The notes below the pieces were generated by a model, which was not told where the DNA came from, ran no database searches, and saw only the letters and a program-made list of their open reading frames with translations. The position numbers and the translations under genes were made by a program. This document shows positions 34,738 through 42,497 of a stretch of DNA of 42,551 bases, piece after piece; the stretch's first letter is position 1; each line of letters opens with the position of its first letter. This DNA comes from an uncultured delta proteobacterium (GTDB lineage Bacteria > Myxococcota_A > Polyangia > Polyangiales > Polyangiaceae), in the NCBI GenBank assembly GCA_903892415.1, contig CAITIQ010000408.1:1-42551 (forward strand), given 5' to 3'.

Positions 34738-36501
34738 GTGTCGCTAGCCACCCGTCTAGCTGTCGCACTCGTGCTCGTGGCCGTCTTGGCGACAGCCGCC
34801 TGGGGCGTGCTCGTCCGGGGTACCTCGCGGCGTTTGCTCGAGGCCGAGTTCGAAAGTCGCATGGAATCTGCGACCGCCGAGGTCAAAGAGGCGCTGGTCT
34901 CCGAGGCAACTCAGCTTCGTGACTTAACCCTGCCCCTTTGCAAACGCGGGACGTTCTTCGACAAGGCCCTGCTCGACTACGAACGCACCAAGGGCGATCT
35001 CGACAAATTGGAGATGGGCGCGCAGCTGGCGCTTCGCCATCACGCCCCGGATGAAGCAGCAGCGCGCGCCTTCGACGAGCTCTCCTTGGTCACGCAAAAC
35101 GGCCTGGTGCTCTCCTCCTCGGAGCGAACGCGCGTCGGCAAAAAGGACGAGCGCTTCGCGACCATGTTGCGCGAGCCGGAGGGCCAGCCGCAGCTGCGTC
35201 CCTCGGTCGCCTCACAGCCGCCTGCGATCGAGGTTTGGTGCTCACGTTCGGTGCACGCGTACACGCTCGGCTTCGTCGGCTCGCGCAAGATCGAAACCAT
35301 CCTCGAGCGCGTCGGTCGCGCGCACGGCGTGCAGCTCGAATCGGCCTCGCCCGACGGCCCCACGCCCAGCTCGACCGAACGCACCGAGGTGCGCTTGGTG
35401 AAGCTCGAGCAGGTCGCTGGGCTCTCGGTTTTGGCGACCATGCCGCGCGATCGGCTGGTGGACGCGCTCGAACAGCTCGACCGTCAGATCCTCGCGAGCG
35501 GCGGCATCGCGGTGCTCTTGGCGCTGGTCTTGGCTGTGATCCTCGGCCGCAGCTTGGCCAAACCGCTGCGTGAATTGGCGCATGAAACTCGCGAGGTCGT
35601 CAGCGGAGATCCCCGGCCGGTGCGCGGTCGCGGTGGCAAAGAGATCCGCGAGCTAGCCGAGTCGTTCAATGCGACGATCGACGAACTAACGCGCATGAAG
35701 AAGCGCCTCGCCGTGACCGAGCGCATCTCGGCGCGACGCGAGATCGCTCGCCAAGTCGCGCACGAGATCAAAAATCCGTTGGCGCCCATTCGCGCCGCCG
35801 TCGAGACGCTGCGTCGCTTGCACGCCCGCGGGGACGAGCGCTTCGAGGAGTACTTCGACGAGGCCACGCGCACGGTGCTCGAGGAGGTCCATCGCATCGC
35901 GCACATCGTCAGCGAGTTCACCAACTTCCAACGCTTGCCGGCGCCCAATCCGGAGGCGATGGATCTGGTGCAAGCAGCCAAACACGTGGTCTCGCTTCAT
36001 GCCGTGGATCCCGAGATGGTGCAAACCGGGACCTCGCGTGAGCCGCGTGTCGAGCTCACCGTGGAAGACGTGCCCGAGGTGCGCGCCGATCGCGATCAGA
36101 TCATTCAGGTGCTGACCAACCTCGTACAAAACGGCCTCGAGGCCGCCAGCGCCGTGCGCCCGGATCCCAAGGTCGCCGTCTCCTTACGCCTGGTCGATCC
36201 GAAGCATGTACGCATCACCGTGCGCGACAACGGCCCCGGCGTACCCGAGGAAATGCGCGACCGTTTGTTCGAGCCGTACGCCACCAGCAAGCCCACCGGC
36301 ACCGGCCTGGGCCTCGCCATCTGCCAGCGCATCATCTTCGAACACGGCGGAGAAATCTCGTATCGCCCAGCCACCAAAGGCGGCGCCGTATTCGAGATCC
36401 GGCTGCCAGTGCAAGGCCCTTCCCTGCTCGAAAAGCCGCTCGAAACCACCGCTCAGCCTCACACCCGCAGCCCCAACCCCGGTCAACGCGAGCAGGGCTG
36501 A
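34738..36501 (+). CDS. membrane sensor histidine kinase, NtrB-like
   Basis: A 587-residue two-component sensor. Membrane helices at about 4-26 and 248-268 bracket a periplasmic sensor region of about 220 residues. A HAMP linker follows (RSLAKPLRELAHETREVVSGD), then a HisKA domain with His342 in QVAHEIKNPLAPIRAAVETLRR. The ATPase domain has LVQNGLEAA (N box), RDNGPGVP (G1) and PTGTGLGLAI (G2). All kinase motifs are intact. No receiver-domain response regulator is adjacent; the divergent regulator lacks a receiver, so the partner is probably elsewhere. The end (about 560-587) is a Pro/Thr-rich tail. GTG 34738 is the first start before the helix; no good ribosome-binding site is seen. Confidence 0.9.
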   Translation: MSLATRLAVALVLVAVLATAAWGVLVRGTSRRLLEAEFESRMESATAEVKEALVSEATQLRDLTLPLCKRGTFFDKALLDYERTKGDLDKLEMGAQLALRHHAPDEAAARAFDELSLVTQNGLVLSSSERTRVGKKDERFATMLREPEGQPQLRPSVASQPPAIEVWCSRSVHAYTLGFVGSRKIETILERVGRAHGVQLESASPDGPTPSSTERTEVRLVKLEQVAGLSVLATMPRDRLVDALEQLDRQILASGGIAVLLALVLAVILGRSLAKPLRELAHETREVVSGDPRPVRGRGGKEIRELAESFNATIDELTRMKKRLAVTERISARREIARQVAHEIKNPLAPIRAAVETLRRLHARGDERFEEYFDEATRTVLEEVHRIAHIVSEFTNFQRLPAPNPEAMDLVQAAKHVVSLHAVDPEMVQTGTSREPRVELTVEDVPEVRADRDQIIQVLTNLVQNGLEAASAVRPDPKVAVSLRLVDPKHVRITVRDNGPGVPEEMRDRLFEPYATSKPTGTGLGLAICQRIIFEHGGEISYRPATKGGAVFEIRLPVQGPSLLEKPLETTAQPHTRSPNPGQREQG

Positions 36502-36535
36502 ACGCTCCCGCTCCGCAGCGCATCGCGCGCTCGCA

Positions 36536-36549
36536 GCCTTCGGCGGAAT
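36536..36549. repeat. dispersed short palindrome, partial copy
   Basis: GCCTTCGGCGGAAT matches the right 14 bases of the 18-base element at 16512 and 40987, in the 81-base gap before the 889-residue lipoprotein gene. Confidence 0.4.
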
Positions 36550-36568
36550 AATCGGCGGCCCGGCCTGC

Positions 36569-36574
36569 TATGGT
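36569..36574 (+). promoter_or_regulatory. TATGGT -10 element, predicted leaderless start
   Basis: GCTATGGT lies with eight bases between it and ATG 36583. The same GCTATGGT with eight-base spacing precedes the radical-SAM gene. No Shine-Dalgarno sequence is present. Confidence 0.5.
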
Positions 36575-36582
36575 CGCGCGGC

Positions 36583-39252
36583 ATGCGAAGGCGAACCACG
36601 CTTCTTGGGCTCTTGATCGGACTTAGCAGCGCCTGCGCGCCGTCGCCGTCGCAGGTGATGGCGCCTGTCGGTAAGACGCTCAACCCAGCGGCCGACCCCG
36701 TTGCCCCGCTCGCCGGTCCGCCCGGCCTCACCGCCGCAAAGCTGGTCTCGCTCACGAGCCCCGATGCCCCGTTCGTTGCGGCGCGCTCGGCGAACTCGGC
36801 CATGTTCGCCTTCGTCAACGCAGGCCAACTGCTCGTTCGCAGCGTCTCCGGTGAAGAGAAAGAACCGCGCCTCTTGACCGAGGTCCCCACCTTGGGCGCG
36901 GGCTTCTCCTTGCGACCCTACCAAGACGGCTTCCTTCTGTTTTGGGACGAGCGACAGGATCAGAACCACGCCTTCAAACTGCAGCGCTTCGACGCCGCCG
37001 CCAAACCAGTGGGCGACATCATCAGTTTGCCGCCGGTCGCCGAGGCCAACGTCGGCTTCTCCGACACCGTCGTCGCCGGCAACAACGTGTACGTGGTGTA
37101 CGAGGTCTCGCGCGAAGATCGCGTCACCATCTTCGCGTTTCGGCTGGGAGAAGGCGCTAGCGCCCCGAGCGGCGCGCCGATCAAGACCGTGGAGAACGCC
37201 CTCGCCTGGCACGCCGCTCAAAGCGAGGCCGGCCTGGTGTTCGCCACCGTCGAGAACGACAAACCGCTCGAGGGCGGCAAGCCTGCGCTCGGCACCATCC
37301 ACACGCGCACCCTCGCCTGGAATGGAACGCTCGGTCCCAAAGTCACGCTCACCACCAGCCCCACCGCGCAGATCGACGTCGAGATCGCCGCGCTCAAATC
37401 CGGCGTGATCGTCGCCTGGACCGACGAAGAATCGGAAGAGGGCGCGGTCCGCGTGCTCAGCGTCGCCGCCGACGGCAGCGTCAAAGGCCCACAATGGATC
37501 GCCCCACCGATCGGCGAACAATCGTTGGTCTCGCTCACCGCGGATCCCTCCGGCCAGGGCGAACGCGCGATCGTCGCTTGGGAGAACGTCGGGCAGGCCG
37601 CCGCCGGCGCCCGGGTGATCAACCTCGCCGCGATCACCGGCTCCGGCGAGGTCACCTCCAAGCGCACGCGCATGCTGCTCTCCGACGCCGAACGGCCAGA
37701 CATCGTGGCCGATCAAACAGGCTTTGCGGCGCTCACCTTGGCCGCTCCCACCGTCTCCGACGCAGCCGACGCCGACACCAAAGAGCTGCTCAGCGATCGC
37801 GTTTGGCCGACGATGGTTCGGCTCGGCGCCGATCTCGAGGTGAAGTGGTCGGAGCCCATTCGCTTCGGCGGAACACGCTCCGGTGACGGCGTCCCCGACT
37901 ACGCCTGGTCGCTCTCTTGCGTGGCCGGTTCGTGTGCAGCGCTGGCCGCAGACGGCGTGGACCCGACCACCTTCTATCTCGCGCAATCGGTGGATCGCGA
38001 GAGCGTATGGCTGGCACCGGCCTGGCGCAGCGACGATGAAAGGCCGCCCAAAGTGCTCTCGCTGCGCACGGTCACGCGCGGGGATCGCATCGCAGCGGCT
38101 CACGCCATACGCCTGCCCGAGTCGAACAAACCGGCCGTGGGCTGGGTCAGCTACTTCCAGCCAGGCATGCCTTCGGAAGAACCACCGCGAGGAGAAGCAC
38201 CGTATTCCGCAAGCCTTGGGGTGCGGACCAGCACGCTGACCTCGGGCGGCTCGGAGAACGTCAGCGTGCTTTCACGTCGAGCTTCCTCGATCGGCGGTAT
38301 TTCTCTTACGCCCTCCACGCAGAAAAAGGAGGAGGCGATCGCGGTTTGGGTGGCCGAGGAGAAGAGCGGTCCGCAGGTGTATGCGACGCGCATCGACGCG
38401 GCGGGCAAGAAGCTGAATCAAAAGAAGGTCACGCTGGTTTCACGCAGCGGCAAAGGCAAGACGCCCAGCGTCGCTACGCACGTCGCGGTCACCGGCGCAG
38501 CAGCGCCCGCTACCAAAGGCGAGTCGAACGGCGCTGAAGGCTACGTCGTCGCGTGGGTTGATTCACGCGACGGCAACGGCGAACTCTACGCCGCTCGCTT
38601 GGGCAAAGATCTCGAAAAGACGGTGGTCGACAAGCGGCTCACCAACGCCCCCGGCGACGCCGCCGATGTGTCGCTCACCAGCCGCGGAAGTGATGCTTTC
38701 ATCGCCTTCTCCGACGTCCGCGATGGCGCACCGAGCGACATCTACTTCGCGCGGCTCGACGCTGTGACCCTCCAAAAGAAGGATGATCCGGCGCGCGTCT
38801 ACGCCTCGAGCGGAGCCTCGCGTTCGCCCAAGTTGAGCCTGGCCGGGGACCGCCTGATGCTCGCCTGGATCGAAGAAAACGCCAAAGACGGTCGCGGTTC
38901 GCTGCGCATCGCAGAGGTCGAGCCGAGCGGTACCTTGGTCAACGCTGCCAAGGTCGTCGAGGCGCCGGACGGCGGCTCGATCAACGGCCTCGCGTTGGCC
39001 TGCACCAAAGATGACGGCTGTCGCATCGTCTTGTCGTGGGCCTCGAGTGACGGCCGGCTCGATATGGGCGGCTTTCGCGTGCTCAAAGACGGCACCATCG
39101 AGCCGATCGTACGCTTGGGCACGCTCTCTTCCGGGCCCTTCGCCGAGCCGAGCTTCTCCTTCGCCGATCCAGCCGGAACGCTGCTTTTCTTCGCCGAAGA
39201 TCTGGGCGATCGAGGACGCGTTCGTCAGGTTGAACTAAGCTGGAGTCGTTGA
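36583..39252 (+). CDS. large lipoprotein with beta-propeller-like repeats
   Basis: An 889-residue predicted lipoprotein (signal LLGLLIGLSSAC, Cys near 18). The mature protein is made of repeated beta segments with recurring phrases such as FLLFWDERQDQNHAFKLQRFD, GVIVAWTDEESEEGAVRVLSV, GYVVAWVDSRDGNGELYAARLG, AFIAFSDVRDGAPSDIYFARLD and LMLAWIEENAKDGRGSLRIAEV. The pattern V-A-W-x-D-x-R-x-G-x-x-x-L-Y-A-x-R-L returns at roughly 50-100 residue steps, as in propeller blades. No enzyme motif is seen. ATG 36583 fits the signal peptide and the upstream TATGGT. The stop overlaps the start of the PilZ gene. Surface binding or scaffold role is inference; I do not know the family. Confidence 0.75.
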   Translation: MRRRTTLLGLLIGLSSACAPSPSQVMAPVGKTLNPAADPVAPLAGPPGLTAAKLVSLTSPDAPFVAARSANSAMFAFVNAGQLLVRSVSGEEKEPRLLTEVPTLGAGFSLRPYQDGFLLFWDERQDQNHAFKLQRFDAAAKPVGDIISLPPVAEANVGFSDTVVAGNNVYVVYEVSREDRVTIFAFRLGEGASAPSGAPIKTVENALAWHAAQSEAGLVFATVENDKPLEGGKPALGTIHTRTLAWNGTLGPKVTLTTSPTAQIDVEIAALKSGVIVAWTDEESEEGAVRVLSVAADGSVKGPQWIAPPIGEQSLVSLTADPSGQGERAIVAWENVGQAAAGARVINLAAITGSGEVTSKRTRMLLSDAERPDIVADQTGFAALTLAAPTVSDAADADTKELLSDRVWPTMVRLGADLEVKWSEPIRFGGTRSGDGVPDYAWSLSCVAGSCAALAADGVDPTTFYLAQSVDRESVWLAPAWRSDDERPPKVLSLRTVTRGDRIAAAHAIRLPESNKPAVGWVSYFQPGMPSEEPPRGEAPYSASLGVRTSTLTSGGSENVSVLSRRASSIGGISLTPSTQKKEEAIAVWVAEEKSGPQVYATRIDAAGKKLNQKKVTLVSRSGKGKTPSVATHVAVTGAAAPATKGESNGAEGYVVAWVDSRDGNGELYAARLGKDLEKTVVDKRLTNAPGDAADVSLTSRGSDAFIAFSDVRDGAPSDIYFARLDAVTLQKKDDPARVYASSGASRSPKLSLAGDRLMLAWIEENAKDGRGSLRIAEVEPSGTLVNAAKVVEAPDGGSINGLALACTKDDGCRIVLSWASSDGRLDMGGFRVLKDGTIEPIVRLGTLSSGPFAEPSFSFADPAGTLLFFAEDLGDRGRVRQVELSWSR

Positions 39253-40052
39253 GCCAACGAACCTTTCCCATTCGTAAGCTGACGCCTCCGCCAATGCGGC
39301 GCAAAGACGTGCGCTACATGATCGAGGTGCCGCTGCTCGTGGAGCTCGGCAAGCAGCGGCTGGAGCTCTCGACCGAAGACGTGAGTCACGGTGGCGTCTT
39401 CTTCCGTACCGAAACGCCGCTGCCCTTGCAGACGCTGGTCAACGTGGAGATCGTCCTGCCGCCGCGCTCGCAGCACTTTCGGGCCACAGCACGGGTCGTG
39501 CACAACGTGCCTTCGGTCAGCGGCATTCAACAAGCCGGCGCAGGCCTCGAGTTTTACGGCATCGGCTCGGAGGTGCGCAAACGTTGGGACAGCTTCGTCA
39601 GCCACGTGCGCGAGCACTACCCCGAGTCGGCCGAGCGCGCGACCATCCTGGTCACCGGGGAGTTCGTCAAGCCGATGGTGCGGCGCAACGCCGAGCACGC
39701 TCATGTGCTCGCGTTGCATCTGCGATCGCTCGCCGATCTCGTGACGATGTTGCGGCGGGATTTGCGCGAGCGGCGGCTGTTCGTGATGACCAACGTCCAG
39801 GCCGAACGCGGCGAGCTGATCGGCCTGTGGGTCGTGCATCCGCACACCGAGGACATCTTCGAATTGGAGGGCCGGGTCGCGCGGCGCGTGAGCGACGGCG
39901 GCCTCGGTGGCCTCGCACTCACGCTCGAGGGCCTAACCGACGAGCGGCTCGCACGGCTCGAGGAGTTCACCTACGACGCCATGGAGCCGCTGTTCGACGA
40001 AGAAGAGCTGGGCGCCCGCTCTTCACCGCCCCCCGAGGTCGAGGAGCGGTAG
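39249..40052 (+). CDS. PilZ-domain protein, probably two PilZ-like modules
   Basis: A 267-residue cytoplasmic protein. The first PilZ-like domain (about 15-115) starts with RRKDVRYMIEVPLLVEL and has DVSHGGVFFRTETPLPLQTLVNVEIVLP, keeping an Arg-rich entry and D-x-S-x-x-G, the cyclic-di-GMP contact pattern. A second, weaker copy (about 135-250) ends with RVARRVSDGGLGGLALTLEGL. Such proteins usually read cyclic-di-GMP to control motility or surface polymers. The start is uncertain: TTG 39249 overlaps the previous stop, with GGAG just upstream; ATG 39294 would remove 15 residues but keep the domain. It is probably co-transcribed with the 889-residue lipoprotein. Confidence 0.8.
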   Translation: MSQRTFPIRKLTPPPMRRKDVRYMIEVPLLVELGKQRLELSTEDVSHGGVFFRTETPLPLQTLVNVEIVLPPRSQHFRATARVVHNVPSVSGIQQAGAGLEFYGIGSEVRKRWDSFVSHVREHYPESAERATILVTGEFVKPMVRRNAEHAHVLALHLRSLADLVTMLRRDLRERRLFVMTNVQAERGELIGLWVVHPHTEDIFELEGRVARRVSDGGLGGLALTLEGLTDERLARLEEFTYDAMEPLFDEEELGARSSPPPEVEER

Positions 40053-40060
40053 AGGCGCGC

Positions 40061-40843
40061 TCAGCTCCGTTCGCCGAGCTGCGCTTCGATCTCTTGGTGG
40101 AAGGAGCGGAAGGTGGACTCTTCCGGCCAACTCGGCGCTCGTTCGATCAAGGCGCGCGCCTTGTCCAACTGACGCTGATCGATCGCGACGATGGCCGCGC
40201 CGTAACGCATGGCCCAATACACCAGCGGGCTCGATTCGGCCGCGCGCTCGAGCAACTCAAGATCGCCTGCCCGGCTGCGATGCACGAAGGCTCGAGCCAG
40301 CGCCGCCGCCGCTTCGCGCAATGCGGTCACGCGGCTGCGCAGCCGTGAAGTCTCCGGGATGGGCAAGGCCGCGAGCTGCTGCGAGGAAGCAAAAGCCCCT
40401 TCTTCGTCGCCCTCGAAGGTGGAGAGCATCACGTCCAAAAACAAGCGATGCTCGAGCGCCGCATCCCAAGCCGGCCCGCGCACCGCGCTGCGCAACGCGC
40501 GGCGTGCTTCCTCCACGCGACCGTAAGCGGCAAAGGCCGTGGCCGTAACCAACGGCTCGAGCGTCTCACCGTGCGGCAACGTACCGGCGCGCTCCGACCA
40601 GGCGGCGATCACCTCATTCACGTCGCCGCGACGCAGCATGCGGGCGATCTTCAACTTCGATCGCAGCCGCAACACCAAGCCGACGAGCAGCAGCACCCCG
40701 AGCGTGATGCCTCCACCCAGCGGCGCGTAGGTGAGCACCACCTTGGCGACGGCCGCCGCGATCAGCGCCGTTCCAAAGAACACCGCCAGCCGAATGCGCC
40801 GTACCCAAACTCGCGTGCTCTGGTCGTCTTCCTCGTTTGACAC
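40061..40843 (-). CDS. two-helix membrane protein with TPR-like C-terminal region
   Basis: A 260-residue protein. Two membrane helices at about 17-38 and 42-59 form a hairpin; the rest (about 65-260) is helical with TPR-like units (VTATAFAAYGRVEEARRALRSAV, GAAIVAIDQRQLDKARALIERAPSW). Charge distribution suggests the repeat part is cytoplasmic. GTG 40843 has AGAGGA upstream. It converges on the PilZ gene with an eight-base gap. Family and role are unknown. Confidence 0.72.
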   Translation of the reverse strand: MSNEEDDQSTRVWVRRIRLAVFFGTALIAAAVAKVVLTYAPLGGGITLGVLLLVGLVLRLRSKLKIARMLRRGDVNEVIAAWSERAGTLPHGETLEPLVTATAFAAYGRVEEARRALRSAVRGPAWDAALEHRLFLDVMLSTFEGDEEGAFASSQQLAALPIPETSRLRSRVTALREAAAALARAFVHRSRAGDLELLERAAESSPLVYWAMRYGAAIVAIDQRQLDKARALIERAPSWPEESTFRSFHQEIEAQLGERS

Positions 40844-40892
40844 GCGTCCTCTTGCCTCGTCCCAGAGTGAAGGAACGTCACGGCGACGAAGG

Positions 40893-40990
40893 ATTCAACC
40901 GAAGGTTGATACAGAAAACAGAATGACTCGTGCCCTCTTTAAAAAAGCGGCCGAAGGCCCAAGTCCCCTTGGCCTCGGTACGAGTCATTC
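40893..40990. repeat. structured repeat, copy A (nested inverted repeats)
   Basis: The unit has a small hairpin ATTCAACCGAAGGTTGAT (40893-40910) and a long arm pair GAATGACTCGTGCC (40921-40934) with GGTACGAGTCATTC (40977-40990), enclosing a GGCC hairpin. It repeats 94 bases further right as copy B, with paired substitutions that keep the stems. Confidence 0.75.
40941..40960 (-). terminator. small GGCC-TTC-GGCC hairpin with six-T run
   Basis: Read on the minus strand, GGCCTTCGGCC is followed by GC and six T. It lies inside copy A and could end transcripts that run on from ffs. Confidence 0.45.
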
Positions 40991-41084
40991 CGCCGAAGGC
41001 GGATGCAGCGAACAGAGTGACTCGTGCCCTCTTCGAGAAAAACGGCCGTAGGCCCGATTGGACCATCGACTTGGCACGAGTCAC
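40987..41084. repeat. structured repeat, copy B (nested inverted repeats)
   Basis: Hairpin ATTCCGCCGAAGGCGGAT (40987-41004) and perfect arms GTGACTCGTGCC (41017-41028) with GGCACGAGTCAC (41073-41084). Against copy A the small stem changes AACC/GGTT to CGCC/GGCG, and the long arm changes A-T to G-C, both compensated. Confidence 0.75.
41038..41055 (-). terminator. small GGCC-TAC-GGCC hairpin with five-T run
   Basis: Read on the minus strand, GGCCTACGGCC is followed by G and five T, inside copy B. It matches the hairpin at 40941-40960 in position and form. Confidence 0.45.
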
Positions 41085-41087
41085 TAG

Positions 41088-41100
41088 AAAAAAGAAAGGG
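41088..41100 (-). terminator. T-rich end of the ffs transcript
   Basis: On the minus strand the closing stem of the SRP RNA (ending CCC) is followed by TTTCTTTTTTC, a likely release site. Confidence 0.55.
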
Positions 41101-41178
41101 CGTGCCACACTCGCTTTTCGCTACCGTTGCTACCTTCCGGTTCTGGCGGGGTTCACGCTGCGCTGTCGGCACACCCAC
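41096..41178 (-). ncRNA. ffs: signal recognition particle RNA (4.5S, small bacterial type)
   Basis: Read on the minus strand, the gene holds the SRP RNA core: GTGAACCCCGCCAG, then CCGGAAGG with the GGAA tetraloop, then AGCAACGGTAGCG, the two asymmetric loops that bind the Ffh M domain. The outer stem is formed by GGGTGTGCC (41168-41176) and GGCACGCCC (41098-41106). The RNA joins Ffh and targets nascent membrane proteins. At about 80 bases it is somewhat shorter than the E. coli form, and the true 5' end could lie further right. A T-run follows the 3' stem. No protein gene overlaps it. Confidence 0.9.
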
Positions 41179-41195
41179 AAAGGCGTGACTCAGCA

Positions 41196-41224
41196 CATGT
41201 AGCAAAGCGTGCGGGGTCGAGCAA
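41196..41224 (-). promoter_or_regulatory. putative promoter of ffs
   Basis: TTGCTC (41219-41224) and TACATG (41196-41201) are 17 bases apart on the minus strand, placed about 20 bases before the SRP RNA outer stem. Each hexamer is only a partial match to consensus. Confidence 0.35.
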
Positions 41225-41344
41225 GCCCGCTGACCGCGTCACCGCCGATCGACCTTGGCCGGCCAGTGCCCGGCCAGCCGCGGGCCAACGCGCCAACGCG
41301 CCTTTTGTCGCGATTTACGGACGATATCGGCCTTTGAACGCCCA

Positions 41345-41563
41345 ATGAACGACCGAACCGACTTCGTCTGGGCCGGGCGTGTACTCAAGAGCCTCACCCT
41401 CCGTCGCGCAATCGGCTGGCTGCTCTCGCAGCAAAACGCCGACGGAAGCGACTTCGTCTTCGCGTTATGCGGCCCCATCCACTTTAGCTGGGAGCACTAT
41501 CGCCTCATCTTCCCGTTGCTCGGGCTTGGCCGCTGGTCCCAAGTCAGCAGCGGCAAGCCCTGA
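41345..41563 (+). CDS. possible small hypothetical protein
   Basis: A 72-residue frame from ATG 41345 with strong G/C preference at third codon positions, like the real genes around it. The sequence (RVLKSLTLRRAIGWLLSQQNADGSDFVF, HFSWEHYRLIFPLLGLGRW) has no family I recognise, no signal peptide and no clear ribosome-binding site. It could be a genuine small gene or the remnant of a larger one. It converges on the lipoprotein gene with a 13-base gap. Confidence 0.35.
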   Translation: MNDRTDFVWAGRVLKSLTLRRAIGWLLSQQNADGSDFVFALCGPIHFSWEHYRLIFPLLGLGRWSQVSSGKP

Positions 41564-41576
41564 GCGTTACCCTCAC

Positions 41577-42311
41577 TTAGGGCTTAGGGCAGCCGAAGGC
41601 GCATGCCTCAAATACATATTCAACCGGCCCAGCGGCAGGCAGCGCGAACTCCACAGGCTTTGCTACTGCCTCGAGCCCACTGCCCCCGCCGGAGCAAACC
41701 CCAGCTGCGTCACACTCACATAGCCCATTGACGCCGGTATCACAGCCGTCAAAACCAGCCACCTTGAGCGAGTAGTCCCCATTGGCGGCCTGCACGATCT
41801 GATTGCACATTGGTTGGCCGCCCACTTGGTCGAAGTAGCATTCCGCCGGCATCTCCGCCGGCTGCAGGGCCAGGCCAGCCCACACCACGTCCAGCGATTG
41901 CCCAGCCGGCAATAACAAACTAGAGGGCGCGCAGGCAGCGCACGCTATCTGCGATTCAGACTTCAGTTCTTCACAGCTCTGAAGGCAAGCACCACCCACA
42001 TCACCGTAATACAAACCATCAGGACCGCTCAGCGGCTCGACGTTATAATTGAGTAGTCCACAGATCGCATCGAGATAAATATCGACCGGCGTCTGGTTGG
42101 TAATCCGCAGCGTCACAGGAGTCGTCGACGGGGCGTCATCAAACCCAGTGCAGGCATCGAGCGTTCCGCCCTGGCCGCCCTCCCCACCTTGACCGGCCTC
42201 TCCTCCGCCGCCAGTCGCGCCACCGGTACCGCCCGAGCCGCCCGTGGTGTCGACCTCACTGCCACAGCCAAGAAGAAGGAACGTAGCCACCGCCGCAGAC
42301 CAGAGTTTCAT
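41577..42311 (-). CDS. hypothetical lipoprotein with Gly-rich tether
   Basis: A 244-residue lipoprotein: signal AAVATFLLLGC (Cys at 16), then a Gly/Gln/Thr tether (about 23-50) and a domain of about 190 residues with many cysteines (CTGFDD, AICGLLNYNVEP, ACLQSCEELKSESQIACAACAP, CYFDQVGG, GLCECDAAGVCSGGG). The beta-rich segment PVTLRITNQTPVDIYLDAICG at the start of the domain is a common opening in Polyangia lipoproteins of this layout. Base composition is a little less GC-rich than its neighbours, in keeping with the intron next to it. ATG 42311 fits the signal peptide; no clear ribosome-binding site is seen. Function unknown. Confidence 0.75.
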   Translation of the reverse strand: MKLWSAAVATFLLLGCGSEVDTTGGSGGTGGATGGGGEAGQGGEGGQGGTLDACTGFDDAPSTTPVTLRITNQTPVDIYLDAICGLLNYNVEPLSGPDGLYYGDVGGACLQSCEELKSESQIACAACAPSSLLLPAGQSLDVVWAGLALQPAEMPAECYFDQVGGQPMCNQIVQAANGDYSLKVAGFDGCDTGVNGLCECDAAGVCSGGGSGLEAVAKPVEFALPAAGPVEYVFEACAFGCPKP

Positions 42312-42412
42312 ACGCGCGAAGAAGCACTTTCTACGCCACCCCCAATTCGCCGTATTTACGGGTCTTAGAGCAGCGTGCAGCGTGGTGCCTGTGTCATATT
42401 GAGCCCCTTAGG

Positions 42413-42487
42413 TTGTCCCGGTAGGGACGGCTCTTTCGAGCCGCCCCCCGGACAGAACCCGGCGAGCGGTTTTCCCGCACCGGGCTC
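42413..42487 (-). mobile_element. 3' end of a group II intron (domains V and VI)
   Basis: On the minus strand, 42487-42455 reads as domain V: GAGCCCGG pairs with CCGGGTTC (the catalytic AGC is present), with a GAAA-type loop and a CG bulge, 33 bases against the usual 34. Domain VI follows with CGGCTC-GAAA-GAGCCG and CCTACC, where the unpaired A would be the branch point. The intron ends near 42413-42416. The rest lies beyond the right edge of the window. The insertion point is about 100 bases before the lipoprotein start codon. Confidence 0.8.
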
Positions 42488-42497
42488 CCACCTCGGA

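Noticed and set aside
36568..38103. Leftward 511-codon frame opposite the 889-residue lipoprotein
   Set aside because: The forward gene has a signal peptide and repeated blade-like motifs; the reverse frame shows neither.
41256..41276. Seven-base inverted repeat TGGCCGG/CCGGCCA
   Set aside because: Short, GC-only and without T-run or conserved context; expected by chance in this composition.
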